Assembly (NCBI GenBank): GCA_950295325.1
Contig: OX485807.1
Coordinates: 12,489,001-12,553,000 of the forward strand
Length of the DNA: 64,000 bases
Origin: Polytrichum commune
Lineage: Eukaryota > Streptophyta > Polytrichopsida > Polytrichales > Polytrichaceae
Direction of reading: 5' to 3'
Shown here: positions 46,481 to 59,509 of the stretch, piece by piece
Numbering within the stretch: the first letter of the stretch is position 1
How the letters are laid out: each line of letters opens with the position of its first letter
Program-made: the position numbers and the translations under genes
Notes under the pieces: model-generated
Told to the model about the DNA's origin: nothing
Databases searched by the model: none
Seen by the model: only the letters and a program-made list of their open reading frames with translations

Positions 46481-47602
46481 CTTCTTTGGTAAGATGACTT
46501 CACATAAGTGCAAACTCAATTTCATGAAGCTTCCAAGCTAGTTCATGAACCTTCCAACCCATGTCACCGGAGTGTTCTACCAATTTCACAAACCTTTTAA
46601 ATTAGATCATGATTTTTCTAAACCGACTTGACATGTGGCATACCTCAATTTCAAGAGAATGGACCTTTATCTCTAGCAAATTCATGAATCTTCCAAACCA
46701 ATATCATAAATCTTTTTGCACTATGTAGGCCTCGTATTGTCAACTTGTTGACTTCTCGTTTCGCATTCTTTGCCTTCTCATTTCGCATTATCCGATTGTT
46801 GGTAAGAGCCTCCAAACATTGTCTTCGTACTAGATATGACAATAAAATTGATTTGGAAGCGACTATGTGTGGCCACGTACAATAGCAGCCCCTTGATCCA
46901 GTGCTCTAGCAAATGTGAATTTCTCTTATGAGGTTTTGTAATGGTATCATGTCTCAAGGCCTGAAATCAATAGTGTAAGAGGGCCTCTTTTGCACGACAG
47001 CTTGTTTTGTTTTTTTTATGGCTACGCCTTGCATGGAAGTGCATCAAATTTTCCGCATTCTCTTTCTTCGCATGTTCTTATACTCACTTATGTTCGTTTG
47101 CATTTACATTATTGTTACAAACATTACTGCCCTCGTCATTGCATCGCTCTTTGAAGCATACTCGTTTTGTCTAGACTTGCTCTCTTTCATATTGCCTCAT
47201 GTTTCAATTGAAGGGTATGTCTCATGTTGGGTAGGGTTTCGGTTTGTGAGCGATTCATTCTTCAATTGTATTTGTTTCTCGATTGGAAGCAATTTGATTC
47301 ATGTCACCAATGTTGAACTTGGAACCACTAGAGTTTTGACCGATTATGTGCCCTAAAATCTCTGGGGACACTGTCGTAAGCAACAATTCTCTCACTTGGT
47401 TTGGATGCACATATATATATACATGCATGACCTCATGAGTTTGAAACCTTCATGTCATTGCAGAGGGCACAAGGATGAGCTATAAGTGGACTTTTGCTTA
47501 TCATTATAACATTGCTGCTTTCAGAAGGTACAGTAATTAAGGGACAAGATTTTGAAAGTTCTCACAGCATGTACTTAATTAGCACTGATTACTTCAGCTC
47601 CG
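46481..47602. other. Intergenic, no supported gene
   Basis: The 112-codon frame at 47018-47356 is hydrophobic but matches no family I know. 47466-47600 directly precedes the 214-bp array. Confidence 0.35.
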
Positions 47603-48893
47603 GCATTAAATCAGTATTTGACATTTCCATGATATTCCCTCCAAGGACTTCAAAGTTCACGTGCCAAATGCTGGAGTTTACTTCATCTTGCTCGATCCTA
47701 ACTTAAGAGCACGATCACACAAAAGTTGCTACATATCGTGCTCACATTTGTTGAGACCCATTTGCATCCCATGTGGATTCTGGCACATATAAAGGTGAAA
47801 TAGAGAGCTCTCTAGCATTAAATCAGTATTTGACATTTCCACGATATTCCCTTTCCAAGGACTTCAAAGTTCACGTGCCAAATGCTGGAGTTTACTTCAT
47901 CTTGCTCGATCCTAACTTAAGAGCACGATCACACAAAAGTTGCTACATGTCGTGCTCACATTTGTTGAGACCCATTTGCATCCCATGTGGATTTTGGCAC
48001 ATATAAAGGTGAAATAGAGAGCTCTCTAGCATTAAATCAGTATTTGACATTTCCACGATATTCCCTTTCCAAGGACTTCAAAGTTCACGTGCCAAATGGT
48101 GGAGTTTACTTCATCTTGCTCGATCCTAACTTAACAGCACGATCACACAAAAGTTGCTACATGTCGTGCTCACATTTGTTGAGACCCATTTGTATCCCAT
48201 GTGGATTATGGCACATATAAAGGTGAAATAGAGAGCTCTCTAGCATTAAATCAGTATTTGACATTTCCACGATATTCCCTTTCCAAGGACTTCAAAGTTC
48301 ACGTGCCAAATGCTGGAGTTTACTTCATCTTGCTCAATCCTAACTTAAGAGCATGATCACACAAAAGTTGCTACATGTCGTGCTCACATTTGTTGAGACC
48401 CATTTGTATCCCATGTGGATTCTGGCACATATAAAGGTGAAATAGAGAGCTCTCTAGCATTAAATCAATATTTGACATTTTCACAATATTCCCTTTCCAA
48501 GGACTTCAAAGTTCACGTGCCAAATGCTGGAGTTTACTTCATTTTGCTCGATCTTAACTTAAGAGCACGATCACATAAAATTTGCTACGTGTCATGCTCA
48601 CATTTGTTGAGACCCATTTGTATCCCATGTGGAAATTACATTCCAACACATGTAAAGATGAAATAGAGAGCTCTCCAACATTAAATCAATACTTGATATT
48701 TCCACAATATTTCCCCTCCAAGAATTTCAAAGTTCATGTGCCAAATGGTGGAGTTTACTTCATCTTGCTCAATCCCAACTTAAGAGCATGATCACATACA
48801 ATTTGCCACGTGTCATGCTCACACTTGTTGAGACCCATTTGTATCCCATGTGGAAACTACATTTCGACACATGTAAAGATGAAATAGAGAGAG
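47603..48893. repeat. 214-bp tandem repeat, six units
   Basis: GCATTAAATCAGTATTTGAC recurs at about 47603, 47816, 48030 and 48244, then as diverged units near 48458 and 48679. Each unit contains CTTCAAAGTTCACGTGCCAA, TTTACTTCATCTTGCTC and TTGTTGAGACCCATTTG. Middle units are nearly identical; the outer ones are more diverged. The plus strand of each unit is open for up to about 77 codons, but 214 is not a multiple of three, so the frame shifts at each unit and no continuous repeat protein is encoded. Confidence 0.9.
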
Positions 48894-50479
48894 CTTTCTA
48901 CGGGCATTGTGTTCAATATAGGCACATCCATCTTAGGTATTCTTGCATGTGCCAAAACCCATGAGCATTTACACCCTCATTCTTTTATCCACGTAACTTG
49001 AAGTTGAAGGAATGATTCACTTTTTGCCCAAAAGTGGATCTAATGGACTTGGATGTACGTGACATTCAAGAGAGTTATCAATGAAATCTCAAGGTTTATG
49101 ATCTTTTGAAGTTACACCAAACGGGATATTGTGTGATATGGACATTGATTTCCACTTCATGAACATTCACTTAATTAGTTCCAAAGCGTTGCTTGGATTA
49201 ATTTTGGTGGCATTAGATGCATTGCATTGACATTATTACTTCCTAAAAGCAACAAAGCAACTTCAAGGAACTTGATTGACTCCTAAGCACATTTAGGGAA
49301 CTAATTAATTCCTTCTTTGTTAGAGCATTTGGTGTTGTGCACTTTAAACCCTCATGGAATTAATGCAATGGTCAAGATTGTTGGATGAATATATATACCA
49401 CCACGGCCATACCGAAGCAAGAAAGAAAAAAGAAATGTGAAGCATTGGTGTATTCGCCAACATGAATATGAGCATGTTGCCCTTAGCATGCTCAAAATTC
49501 CTCTTGTTATATATGGTAGGGCATAGTGAAGCACACATTCAGCAACACGTGATTGAGTGAGTTCCCTTGGAAATGGTGTTGATCATCAGACCATGTGGGT
49601 ATACAATAGGCCATTAGAATCTTCACCTTGATAGTGAAAGAATATATTGCGCAGTGGTATGGACAAACTTTGTTTCAAAGTGGTCAGCCATGTGGTCCTA
49701 TTGTGGACACTTTCAACTCCACGTGAATATCGGCCATTAGATCAGATCATAGATTGTCTCATCCAACCATCAATCAAATCACAAAGGTCGTCAATTCAAA
49801 TTTCAAAATATAGAGTTGAGATGCAAAAGTTGTAAAGGTTGAGATGTAAGACTAATATTTTTCCCTTCTCTTCAAGTGATCACATAGACCCTCCCAACTA
49901 TGATAAACATGGAACCAAAAATGGTCAACCCTTCATTATTTGACTAGACTTGAATTCCATCTTGAAGATGGTTTTGATTACATATGAGCTCAACTAATAA
50001 AATGACCTTATGGAGATTTTGATTTCTATTGCATGCTACAAATACGGAATAACCCAATTTTGAGCATTGATTTTAATTGCAAGCTCTATAGGTCAAGGAT
50101 ATTTTTACCAAATTTTCATGTTTAGAGACTATAGTTGAATAACCTTAACATGTCAATTTTTCACCTATGCAACATAATTTATGAAGTTTGTGTAGATTTT
50201 GTCATTAATATTGTCATTTATTATTATGTTCTACTCTACAAGTAATGATAATTGTTCTTGTTTGAACTTTCGTGCTCAAGCTTCTATTAAATAAAACGTA
50301 GGAGGAATACATTATTATATATGAATGGTGCAAGACACGGTTGACCATATGCAATTAGGCTTTGAGCATCTAAGGGCCCGCATACCTTGAAGTTTACACC
50401 CAACCCAACATTTTCAAAGTTTGCATATGGTAGATGGTCTTAAATGGTTACTTTTTCCAACTCATCCACTTCTGCTATG
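48894..50479. other. Intergenic, no gene seen
   Basis: AT-rich. No ORF with recognisable content. About 49570-49760 weakly resembles family F. Confidence 0.4.
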
Positions 50480-50770
50480 ACATGAAACACTTATAGGTAG
50501 CAAATCCAATCGAGGTCATAGCCAATTTCCTCATAATTTTTGGAGGTTGTAATAATGTTTTGTTCATTATTAAAGTGAATGTTCTTGTGCTCATTAAATG
50601 ATCGTATGGGACCCCCCCTCCCCATTATGTTGACTATTGAGCCTAGAATGGTTTTCAATTGTTGAGCATGCACGGTCTAATCTCTTTTACACACATCTCT
50701 TTTTAATCCGTTCATGGAGCCACACCAAACCATATACCACTCAATTATAGGTGTACGATTAAGATTATGA
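50480..50770 (-). repeat. Dispersed repeat family F, copy 3 (inverted)
   Basis: CAATCGAGGTCATAGCCAAT, CCTCATAATTTTTGGAG, TTAAAGTGAATGTTCTTGTG, ATGATCGTATGGGACCCCC and TGGAGCCACACCAAACCATA are the inverse of the copies at 37560 and 39410. Confidence 0.6.
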
Positions 50771-53700
50771 AGCAAGTTAGGCACGTTTACCTTATCCTTC
50801 TAAAGTTCTACTCTCCAATGTCCCACTTATATATTGCATTATCTTAGATGGATAAGTGCAAATTTTTAATTGTTTTTGCAATTATCACACACGTACTTAC
50901 CAAGTGTTCATAATTTGTTGAATCGGTGATTTCAAGTAGTAAGTGGCACTAAATACCATAGATGACGTAGCATTGAAATTTGAAACAATGTGAGCATAAA
51001 TCAAGCTTTCATTATTCACACGAGTTGAGGTTCATTCAGTTATTGATGGACACGCCTAATAGATTCCTAGTTAGCTTTTACTGGTTTCAAACACATAACC
51101 ATTTGGTGTATGAGATGGTTTTCTAGTATCCGGGAAGAGGATGACTATCATGAAGCATAACCCTCACCTTCCTCTGCCCTCAATCTAGGTTAAGTTGCAT
51201 ACATCCTTTATCATAGGGCCTAGAGTAGTTGACGTCCAAATGATCATGTCCAATAATCCCCCTATGCCCTCCTAGCCTCCGGGGGTTACCTTGTCCATAA
51301 TTATGTTCACTTTGAGAAACGTATGACTATAAATGATATTATTTTGCTAATTATTGTAGTATACATGGACTCGACATTATCGTATGTTCAACCTATGTTG
51401 GATGCAATGTTTCGTGTTTTAGATTATTTGTTGACAAAATTCACATGTACTTCAAATGTTTCTTCCATTCTAAAGGTTGCGAATGGAATTTTAGTTTTGT
51501 TATTTGTTGTCGGAAGGAAATGGATTCCCATCGCATTTGAGAGTTAGAAGGTAACTTGTGAATTGAAGGTGACCCATAGTAAATGTTTGGTCATCCTATG
51601 TACTACATTCTTTAGGGTAGTGAGTATCACATTACACTATTTGCAAAGAGTTTAATCTAAGTTATCTACAACTCCATAATGGTCACATCAACTAATTGTC
51701 ACACGTGCCACTATTTGTCAACTTTGTTTAAGAATAGATTAGAGAGTGTGAAGGTGATTGTATCTCGACATTCATGCAGAGTAATAGTTCATATATGGAT
51801 GACTATGACATTGGACTCCATGAGTATGATAATTACCTTGTTATCTTGTTTGTCATGTATTTGGATGTATTATATGGGTTGAGTTTTATTATTTATTTAT
51901 TTTTAAATTTGTTATAGTGCAATGCTCATGTGGATACATCTCCTATGCATTTGGAGTATACTACATATATGGGCGGCATGGATGTGGCAAACCAAAAGTG
52001 CAAAGTACATGGAGTTCTTGTGCGGATTCACAAGTGAGAAATACCCTTTGACATATTGACATATAATGTAACTAGTGAAAGGTAAAGAACATAGTAAGAA
52101 TTGACACCAAATACCATAAAACAATGTAGTCTAAAGTTATTTAAGTTTATATTATGTTGTACATAATTATAATGAATGATAACCACACCTAATTATGTCA
52201 GCCTTCACAATAAAAATAACAATGCCTATTATTTTTTCCTTAAATAAACATGGTCCAAGAATGAGAACCAAGGGTTGGGAATGCATATACATGTAGTCAA
52301 CACTTTGACTTTTCATATTTTATTTATGTGACGTTGGAAAACTACATGCTTAATGTGTTGAACATTTCTTTCAATTTCCAACGAGATCCAAAAAAAACTT
52401 AAGAGAAATCTAACAAAGTCCTATATACTAAAATTATTATTGTAGATGCTCTTACCACAACAAAATAGAAAAGGCCAAAGATGCACAAACTTCGAGACTG
52501 CTTAATGTTACAAGGCGAGTCTATTTGTCCAAGTGAAATACGTGACAAAGATCCTCTACAACTCTCAGCTTTGTGAGGTGCGACATGCTTAAATCATCAC
52601 ACCCTACCCAAAATCAACACCATGAAATCTTACACTATAAGCACACATTGATTTTGAGAGGGTTCACCACTTTAACACCATGTTCCCGTACTGGGTTTGG
52701 ATGATCATCTACTACCATTGGATTTTTTGAACCCTTGTAACTTTTACACGAGAAATCCAAACAAAATATACTTTATTGCGTTGGAATCCCCGTTTTAATT
52801 GGTAGCCCAAAATGAAAATCAATCTAGAACTTCACGATTAATGGAAATTATCGATACACTTGGTGTTTGAAAAAGCGAAGGATTTGACACCACTCCACCA
52901 AGTATATAGATGTTGTTGAAGTTGTGAAATAGTCAAGACTCTCACGGAGTGGCTCACATGACTCGGTCATTCGTTTTTGTGAAGCCAATCATAGTGGACA
53001 TGACGATGGTCGGTTGTGGAAGTCCGAGTTCCAAAGAGCTCATTACGGGTTCCCTAGAAAGTAGTCCATTCTACATTCACAGGGATTCATTATTTTGACT
53101 TTGAGGTTTTTTTTATGTCTATAGCTGTACTCCTTCTTTTGAGGACCGGGGTGAACGTTCATAACACCTACCGAGGGGAGGAGAGGGAGAAAATTTGATG
53201 ACTATTGTAAAGCTCGTGTAGTTTTATTTTCGATCAAACTAATTTATAGATCGGGGTTTGAGGCCTCGCATTATTAGGTGGGTTTGTATTAGGGTTTGCG
53301 TTTAAGAAACTTGAGGTTTGAAATAATTCTTAGTGGACCATATGTTTGGACTGTAGATTCGATCCAAGTGTGGCGATTGGTTTTTCAAACTAGGAAGAGC
53401 CTCTTTCTTTTTTTAGTGCAGCCCGTCTAGATTAGAGGGGAAATTTATGCCACATCGGAGTTATTCTTAAAGAATAGTAGATGAATTCACGAGTTTAGTT
53501 CCAAGCCATGAGTTTATGAGAATTGACACAAGGTCATCCGAGTTTTCTTAATGCTCAAATTATCAAACACAAAGAATGGTGTCGGGCTATTCAAAACTGG
53601 CCATGAAACTAACTTTCTAGCTCGTCCTACTAGGATGGGTGGGCCAAGCTGGCCTTGCATAGACAAATTTGGGATCTAGGACAACGGGTCTCATGGTGTG

Positions 53701-53878
53701 CATACCCTATTTTGGAGTCTAAAATTCTCTCAAAGAACAACAAAACATGTGGTTTTGTCCCTCTTTAACGGACTTTACGGATTAACTCTATTAGCATCAC
53801 TTTCCATTTCTCTTACATTGGACACATGCCCCTAGAATAAACTCCTTGGGCCCAAAATGTCGCTACCCTAAAAGCCCC
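50771..53878. other. Intergenic, no gene seen
   Basis: AT-rich. Short open frames only; none has a recognisable domain. I found no clear repeat structure here. Confidence 0.4.
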
Positions 53879-54236
53879 CTTAGGGCCGCTTCCCACACTA
53901 GCCAAGGGTCATGACCATGTAATTACGAGGGTCCTCGACTCTCATCCGAAGGCCATACGAAATGTTTAACTGACACGATCTTGCGGAGTTTTGCGTCAGG
54001 CCTACCTCTTTGGAAGTGGACCTAACGCAAATTCCGCCATACCATGAAACATTTTCCATAGTATGTCATGTAAGAATCCATGTACACTTTTTCATCCATG
54101 ATAACATCTGTGAATCCTTAGGCCTTCACCTTTCTTCCTCATGTGAAGCGAACTTGGATGATCTTGGCCTTTTCGACCAATAAGATATCTTAGAATGCAG
54201 TGGTCACGGGCCTTCAGTCTCGTGTGTGATGTGGCC
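53879..54236. mobile_element. MITE family C, copy 1 of a back-to-back pair
   Basis: The left end (CTTAGGGCCGCTTCCCACAC, TAGCCAAGGGTCATGACC) is the inverted match of the right end (GGTCACGGGCCTTCAGTCTC, GTGTGTGATGTGGCC). Internal blocks CAGGCCTACCTC and GTGAAGCGAACTTGGA are shared with the neighbouring copy in opposite orientation. Confidence 0.7.
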
Positions 54237-54741
54237 ACTTCACACACAATGTTGAGAGCCCTTGACCGACACACTTCAAGCACTCTCATTGGTGGAAAAG
54301 GTGGAGCCAGTCCAAGTTCGCTTCACACTACTCTTGAAGGACCAACGGAGCATGTGAATGCAAGATGGATGTAAAATCTACATTGACCCCTACATGGCAT
54401 CAAATGGATCAAGTTTCACGGTCACTTCGACCATTTTCAAAAAACCACCTCTTGGAGGTAGGCCTAACACAAAACCGGAAAACCCTGACACTCCAAACGC
54501 TCACAACCGTCGATGTATTCTATTTTTATCATATGTGAGGACCCGCACGACTAAAAATTCATTGAAAAAACATTCGATTGAGGGTGCGGTCACACATGAC
54601 TTCACACTACACTTGAGGGTCCGTGACTACACTACATGATGTTGGAGGTGGTGTTGGGACGGCCTTTGGACACTCTTTTCTTGTGGGCTCTCACAATTTT
54701 CATGGTCACGGCTCTCGGCTCGTGTGTGAAGTGGCCCTTAG
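54231..54741. mobile_element. MITE family C, copy 2, abutting copy 1 head to head
   Basis: The left end (GTGGCCACTTCACACACAAT, GTTGAGAGCCCTTGACC) is the inverted match of the right end (GGTCACGGCTCTCGGCTCGT, GTGTGAAGTGGCCCTTAG). The copies share the GTGGCC at 54231-54236 and together form a long imperfect inverted repeat centred there. No coding capacity. Confidence 0.75.
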
Positions 54742-54890
54742 TACAAGACATTCAGCATTGGACCCTGGAGTACGGAACCAGAGTCGTACTTCCAAACTTA
54801 CAAGAGGGCCTCGAGGAATAACTTAGCCAGCACTTCATGCGCCATTCATGACCTGGTACATGACCAGGCAGCAGGGAATCCGGTGTAGAG

Positions 54891-55805
54891 CCCGGCACCT
54901 TCCAACACGGGCCCTATATATCAACGGTAACAAACACAATTTAACCTCGCTTTGCCAATCGTAAACTTAACACATAATAATGTTTCGGTTTTCACGAGCT
55001 TGGAGATGCAAAACGTTGGCTAGGGGATTAATTCCTCGCCAATGATCCAAACTAAGGGCCCAATGTACGTGGGCGTTTGAGGGCCCTTGACTCGTGGTAT
55101 GCAAATTATGCGATTGGTCGAGGAGTCAGAGATGGACCAATTCATTTCACAGTAGATCACGAGGATATGAGAGATCGAAGGAATAATGTGAAGAGATGAA
55201 AAATCTACATGGGTGATGTTATGAGCCCGGCACCTTCCAACACGGGCCTTATGTATCAACGGTAACAAAAACAAATTAAACTCGCTTTGCCAGTGATCCA
55301 AACTAAGGGCCCAATGTACGTGGGCGTTTGAGGGCCCTTGACTCGTGGTATGCAAATTATGTGAGTGGTTGAGGAGTCAGAGATGGACCAATTCATTTCA
55401 CAGTAGATCACGAGGATATGAGAGATCGAAGGAATGTGAAGAGATGAAAAATCTACATGGGTGATGTTACGAGCCCGGCACCTTCCAACACGGGCCTTAT
55501 GTATCAACGGTAACAAAAACAATTTAAACTCGCTTTGCCAATCGTAAACTTAACACATAATAATGTTTCGGTTTTCACGAGCTTGGAAATGCAAAACGTT
55601 GGCTAGGGGGTTAATTCCTTGCCAGTGATCCAAACTAAGGGCCCAATGTACGCGGGCGTTTGAGGGCCCTTGACTCGTGGTATGCAAATTATGTGATTGG
55701 TTGAGGAGTCAGAGATGGACGAGTCTGTTTTACAGTAGATCACGAGGATATGAGAGATCGAAGGAATGTGAAGAGATGAAAAATCCTACATGGGTGATGT
55801 TATGG
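54891..55805. repeat. Tandem repeat of about 335 bp, three units, middle one deleted
   Basis: CCCGGCACCTTCCAACACGG starts units at 54891, 55226 and 55474. Unit lengths are 335, 248 and about 331 bp. The middle unit lacks an 84-bp piece; in the other units TTGCCA stands at both ends of that piece (for unit 3, ending at 55540 and 55624). Confidence 0.9.
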
Positions 55806-56904
55806 CATCAAGTGGATGATGTGTCAATGGTCTACTAGATTTTGTGTTAGGTCCATGGAAAAAGAGGTGGGTTTGTTGTAAAACTGATGGCTATGGCAAG
55901 CAATTGAATGTCGTTGACTTCTAGAAATATTTGATTTCCATGGTGGGGTCATGGCATACCTATTGTTCTTTATTACCCATGAAATATGATGCGGTCCCTC
56001 AACATGGTGCACTTTCACTTTATAGTTGGATTGAGGGCCCATCAATTGTAAACCCGTATTTCTATTTCCCAGGATACGGTCTTGGATGCTTTCCAAGGGC
56101 CATTAGATTTTAATAGCCACGGCTCTTGATCGGTGTCTTGAGCAACCCTAAGTGCATAAATTTGAGAGAGATAGAGATTATGACATTGCTTCATCTTCAA
56201 GTTATTTGAATTTTATATGTAATCTCAAAAACGAAGGTCACGAGAAATGAAGGGACCTTGAAGAGTCATGCCTCTTTCAAAAGCAAAAACCTTGAGCATA
56301 CATTAAGAAACCACCCCATGGCTATTGTCCCCTAAGGACAAGCCCGTAGGTCCCCACACGATTTACTTGAAAATATTTAATTCAACCGCCTACTCCCACT
56401 ATGATCGGGTGCACCGGAAATAAAGTGTTGGGAAGCTCACCCAATGTATACTTGTGACAATTGCAAAATGTAAAGAGAGAATTACCTTACTAAAGGGTTC
56501 CTCTCTTGTACGTGTAGACAACCACCTTCCATTTCTCAAGCATCGTCCAAGTGTTGCGATGACTAACCTCCTTAGCATCCATCAACTATCTTTCTCAAGC
56601 ATCTAACTACCCTACTAGGAAGTCAAAATTTCCACTCGCTGCATGCCATGTTCGTTCACTCCCACCTACAAATGACACTTCCTTCATGTGTTTCACACGT
56701 TTGAATGAACCAACGATGAAGCCGACACCAAAAATCGATTTCCGTTTTCTCCGCTTCGAGTGCCCCCACTTTAAGAGAAAAACAATTCGAACCTATGTGA
56801 ATTGGAACTTCCACTTAGTGGAGATATACACGCGAGGGGTGGGAGGGAGAAGTCAAGGGTTCGATGTTCCCAAAGGAGAGATATTTGTATAGATGCATAT
56901 CATA
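55806..56904. other. Intergenic, no gene seen
   Basis: No recognisable ORF or repeat. A (GA)n tract begins at about 56908 at the edge of the next element. Confidence 0.4.
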
Positions 56905-57160
56905 GAGAGAGAGAGAGAGAGAGAGAGTTATCGCATATGATTGCAGTTCTCATACATCTAACATAAAAGCCACAAAATAATATGCAACTCAAATTTGATA
57001 AATTTAAGTTAATTTGATACTGAAATCAACTTTAGAGACCCCAAATTAGTCTAGTAGAAATCGTTTAAGATGAATTGACAACAAACCTATACGAGATCAA
57101 GTTTTGATGTTTGGATGGATGAGAGATACGCTCGTATGTGATAATATCCTCTTTAATATT
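56905..57160. mobile_element. MITE family D, copy 2
   Basis: The left end after the (GA)n tract (GTTATCGCATATGATTGCAG, TTCTCATACATCTAACAT) and the right end (TTTGGATGGATGAGAGATAC, GCTCGTATGTGATAATATCC) are inverted matches. The middle contains CAAATTAGTCTAGTAGAAAT and GACAACAAACCTATACGAG. Confidence 0.6.
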
Positions 57161-58079
57161 CATGCATATCGTTCGTTTTTTTAAAGCAAATCGATGTTTG
57201 GGACGCATTCATTGCTAGGCTTTGGGTTCTGTAAAGATATAGCACACATGACCTTATCAAAGCAGCAAATAAGCTCGGTGAAATGTTGGACCTTTCTAAA
57301 CACTTGTGTTCATACATAGCATCATTAACACTTGGGTATAATAACCCTTTTGCCCAAATTGGTAGCCTATGCAACGAGCATATTTAGAGAGAGTAGAAAC
57401 TTGGATAACTTGCTAGACTCGTATTCAATGTGTATGGAATCAATCCACCATTCTTGTTGCAATGGCTTTTGATACTTCCTTTGAGTATGACCCCATAAGG
57501 AGCTCAATAATGTGATGCAAATGTATCTTACCCTTTACGTAAATTGTATAAAGGTGGTCAGAAAAGAAAGAAAGAAAACCAATGTCATGCAATTTGACGT
57601 GAATTTGAGCCCTTTGGCCCTACCTTACTCAAGGGTCCCCTTGGTGCACAAAGGTGGCCATTAGTTAGTGCCTTTCCTTTTACAAATCATTCCACAATAG
57701 TACCCACGTTGTTGTAGCATTTGTGACTAATGTTTTTTTTTGGGAACTTGTTTGAATATCTTATTCGTTGTCAAAGTGAGGTTTCTTTGAGTTACTAACT
57801 AATCGTACGGGTCGCCCTCCCCCTCTTATGTTAGAGCCCATTCATCCATGATAGTTGAGTTTTACATTGACATCACTAGAACCATCACATGGTAGCCTCA
57901 TGGGCCAAACAATGAGGGGAAAAAAAGAGGCAAGGTATAATAAGTATGAGTAAGATAAGGCTTAGTACCTTGAACCCAACACATGACCTAGAATCAACAT
58001 CGTGTACCATTTTCATATGTTAGAAGACCCCATATGTATGATTGAACACATGAATTAATTCTAAGACCATGAATTAATG
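57161..58079. other. Intergenic, no gene seen
   Basis: 57750-57830 looks like a partial inverted family-F copy (GTTGTCAAAGTGAGGTTTC, ACTAATCGTACGGGTC). No ORF of note. Confidence 0.4.
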
Positions 58080-58190
58080 CACTCATAATCATTTGAGATG
58101 AAACGACAACAAACCTATATGGGGTGAAGTTTTAATGATGGATGAATGACAAATACTACGCTTGTATATGACAATTCCCTCTCTCTGTGA
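58080..58190. repeat. MITE family D, right-end fragment
   Basis: GACAACAAACCTATATGGGG, GATGGATGAATGACA and ACGCTTGTATATGACAATTC then CCTCTCTCT follow the order seen at the right end of the 56905-57160 copy. Confidence 0.5.
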
Positions 58191-59509
58191 TGCAATGGAA
58201 TTGTAAATATTCAATTACTAAGCAAGGTGCATGAATAATACTACATTGTTTATAGTATACGCTAACCCCCCCCCCCCCAATATTAAGCTTGTGGCAAACA
58301 AAGTGCATGTGATATTAAGGACATATACAATGTTAACATGGTTGTGTGATAATAAAGAGTCCATGTAGCATGCGACCTTGTGGAATATGACAAAGTGAAT
58401 ATTACAATAACGACAATGACGACAATGTGATGCATGCCAATGTGTGGTATGAATTATTTTGTGGATTATTTTAATGTCAAAATTTGTGATATATGAGAGG
58501 GAAATGTGACAACAACAAGGGAGATTTAAATTGAGCACATATGTTCCCTAGGGTTTCGAGATATAAGAAAAGGAGTCATATTACATAGGATGACAATATG
58601 AAGGTTAGGATGTATTTAATGTCATTCAATGTTTGGAAGTATACCCTAAACCCTAAACCTTGATGCTAGAATGTTTTTACCATAAATCTCGTTCTTAATA
58701 ACAAAGTATGAATAATATTGTGTAACTCCTCATAGTAAGTGACACTAAGTACCATCACAACGGAGTCCACATGAGAACATGTAATAGTCAATTTAGACAA
58801 TTTATTAGTTGGCCAACAAGTTAGATGTTTACTCACATGATTGTGCCTTGGCAATACCTAATTGTCACCTAATCAACACCTTCCCTTTATGGACATCATG
58901 CCTACACTAATCGTCCCAATAAGTGCATGTTACTATTCAAGCTATGCACTACTATAACTATTTAAGGAGAATGTAATATTTTACCAAGCAAAGTCATTTA
59001 TATTCTATAATGTCCGAACAACCTGTTGAACTTTCGTTAGTAAAAATTGAACTCCCAATAAGACATTACTGCACTGCATAACTCTGAATAGTAACACACA
59101 CTTATTAGGATAATCAACATAATCTTTCCTTCCAAAGGCCTCACCACGAACTTTGTCGTTACAACAATAACTCGACTTATCAACTTTTGTGGCCACAAGA
59201 TTCAACTATGTACTTAAGCAATACATGTAATACAACAAACTCCCCAGTTTTGGCTTGTGGCTAGATCAAAACACAATCCCTCATGTTGAAGTGCGTGTGT
59301 GTATAAATAAGGGCATGATGTTGTGACATGTCACCAAGAAGGCCGTGGGGACAAGCTAATCGTATTGCATTGACCAAGTGATCCACCATGAACCCTTCCA
59401 ACGGGAAGGGTCAATTTGGTAGTTCCTTTACAAAGCCCCAACATTGTTATTTCTGATCAAATTATCACCAAAATTGGGGTAAAAGATCTTGTATTAGTCT
59501 AAGGGTGTT
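58191..59509. other. Intergenic, no gene seen
   Basis: C run at 58266-58278; a short telomere-type CCCTAAACCCTAAACC at about 58644-58659. No ORF with recognisable content. Confidence 0.4.

Noticed and set aside
47018-47356. 112-codon hydrophobic frame
   Set aside because: T-rich DNA gives hydrophobic codons by chance; no family match, no splice context, and surrounding DNA is intergenic repeat.
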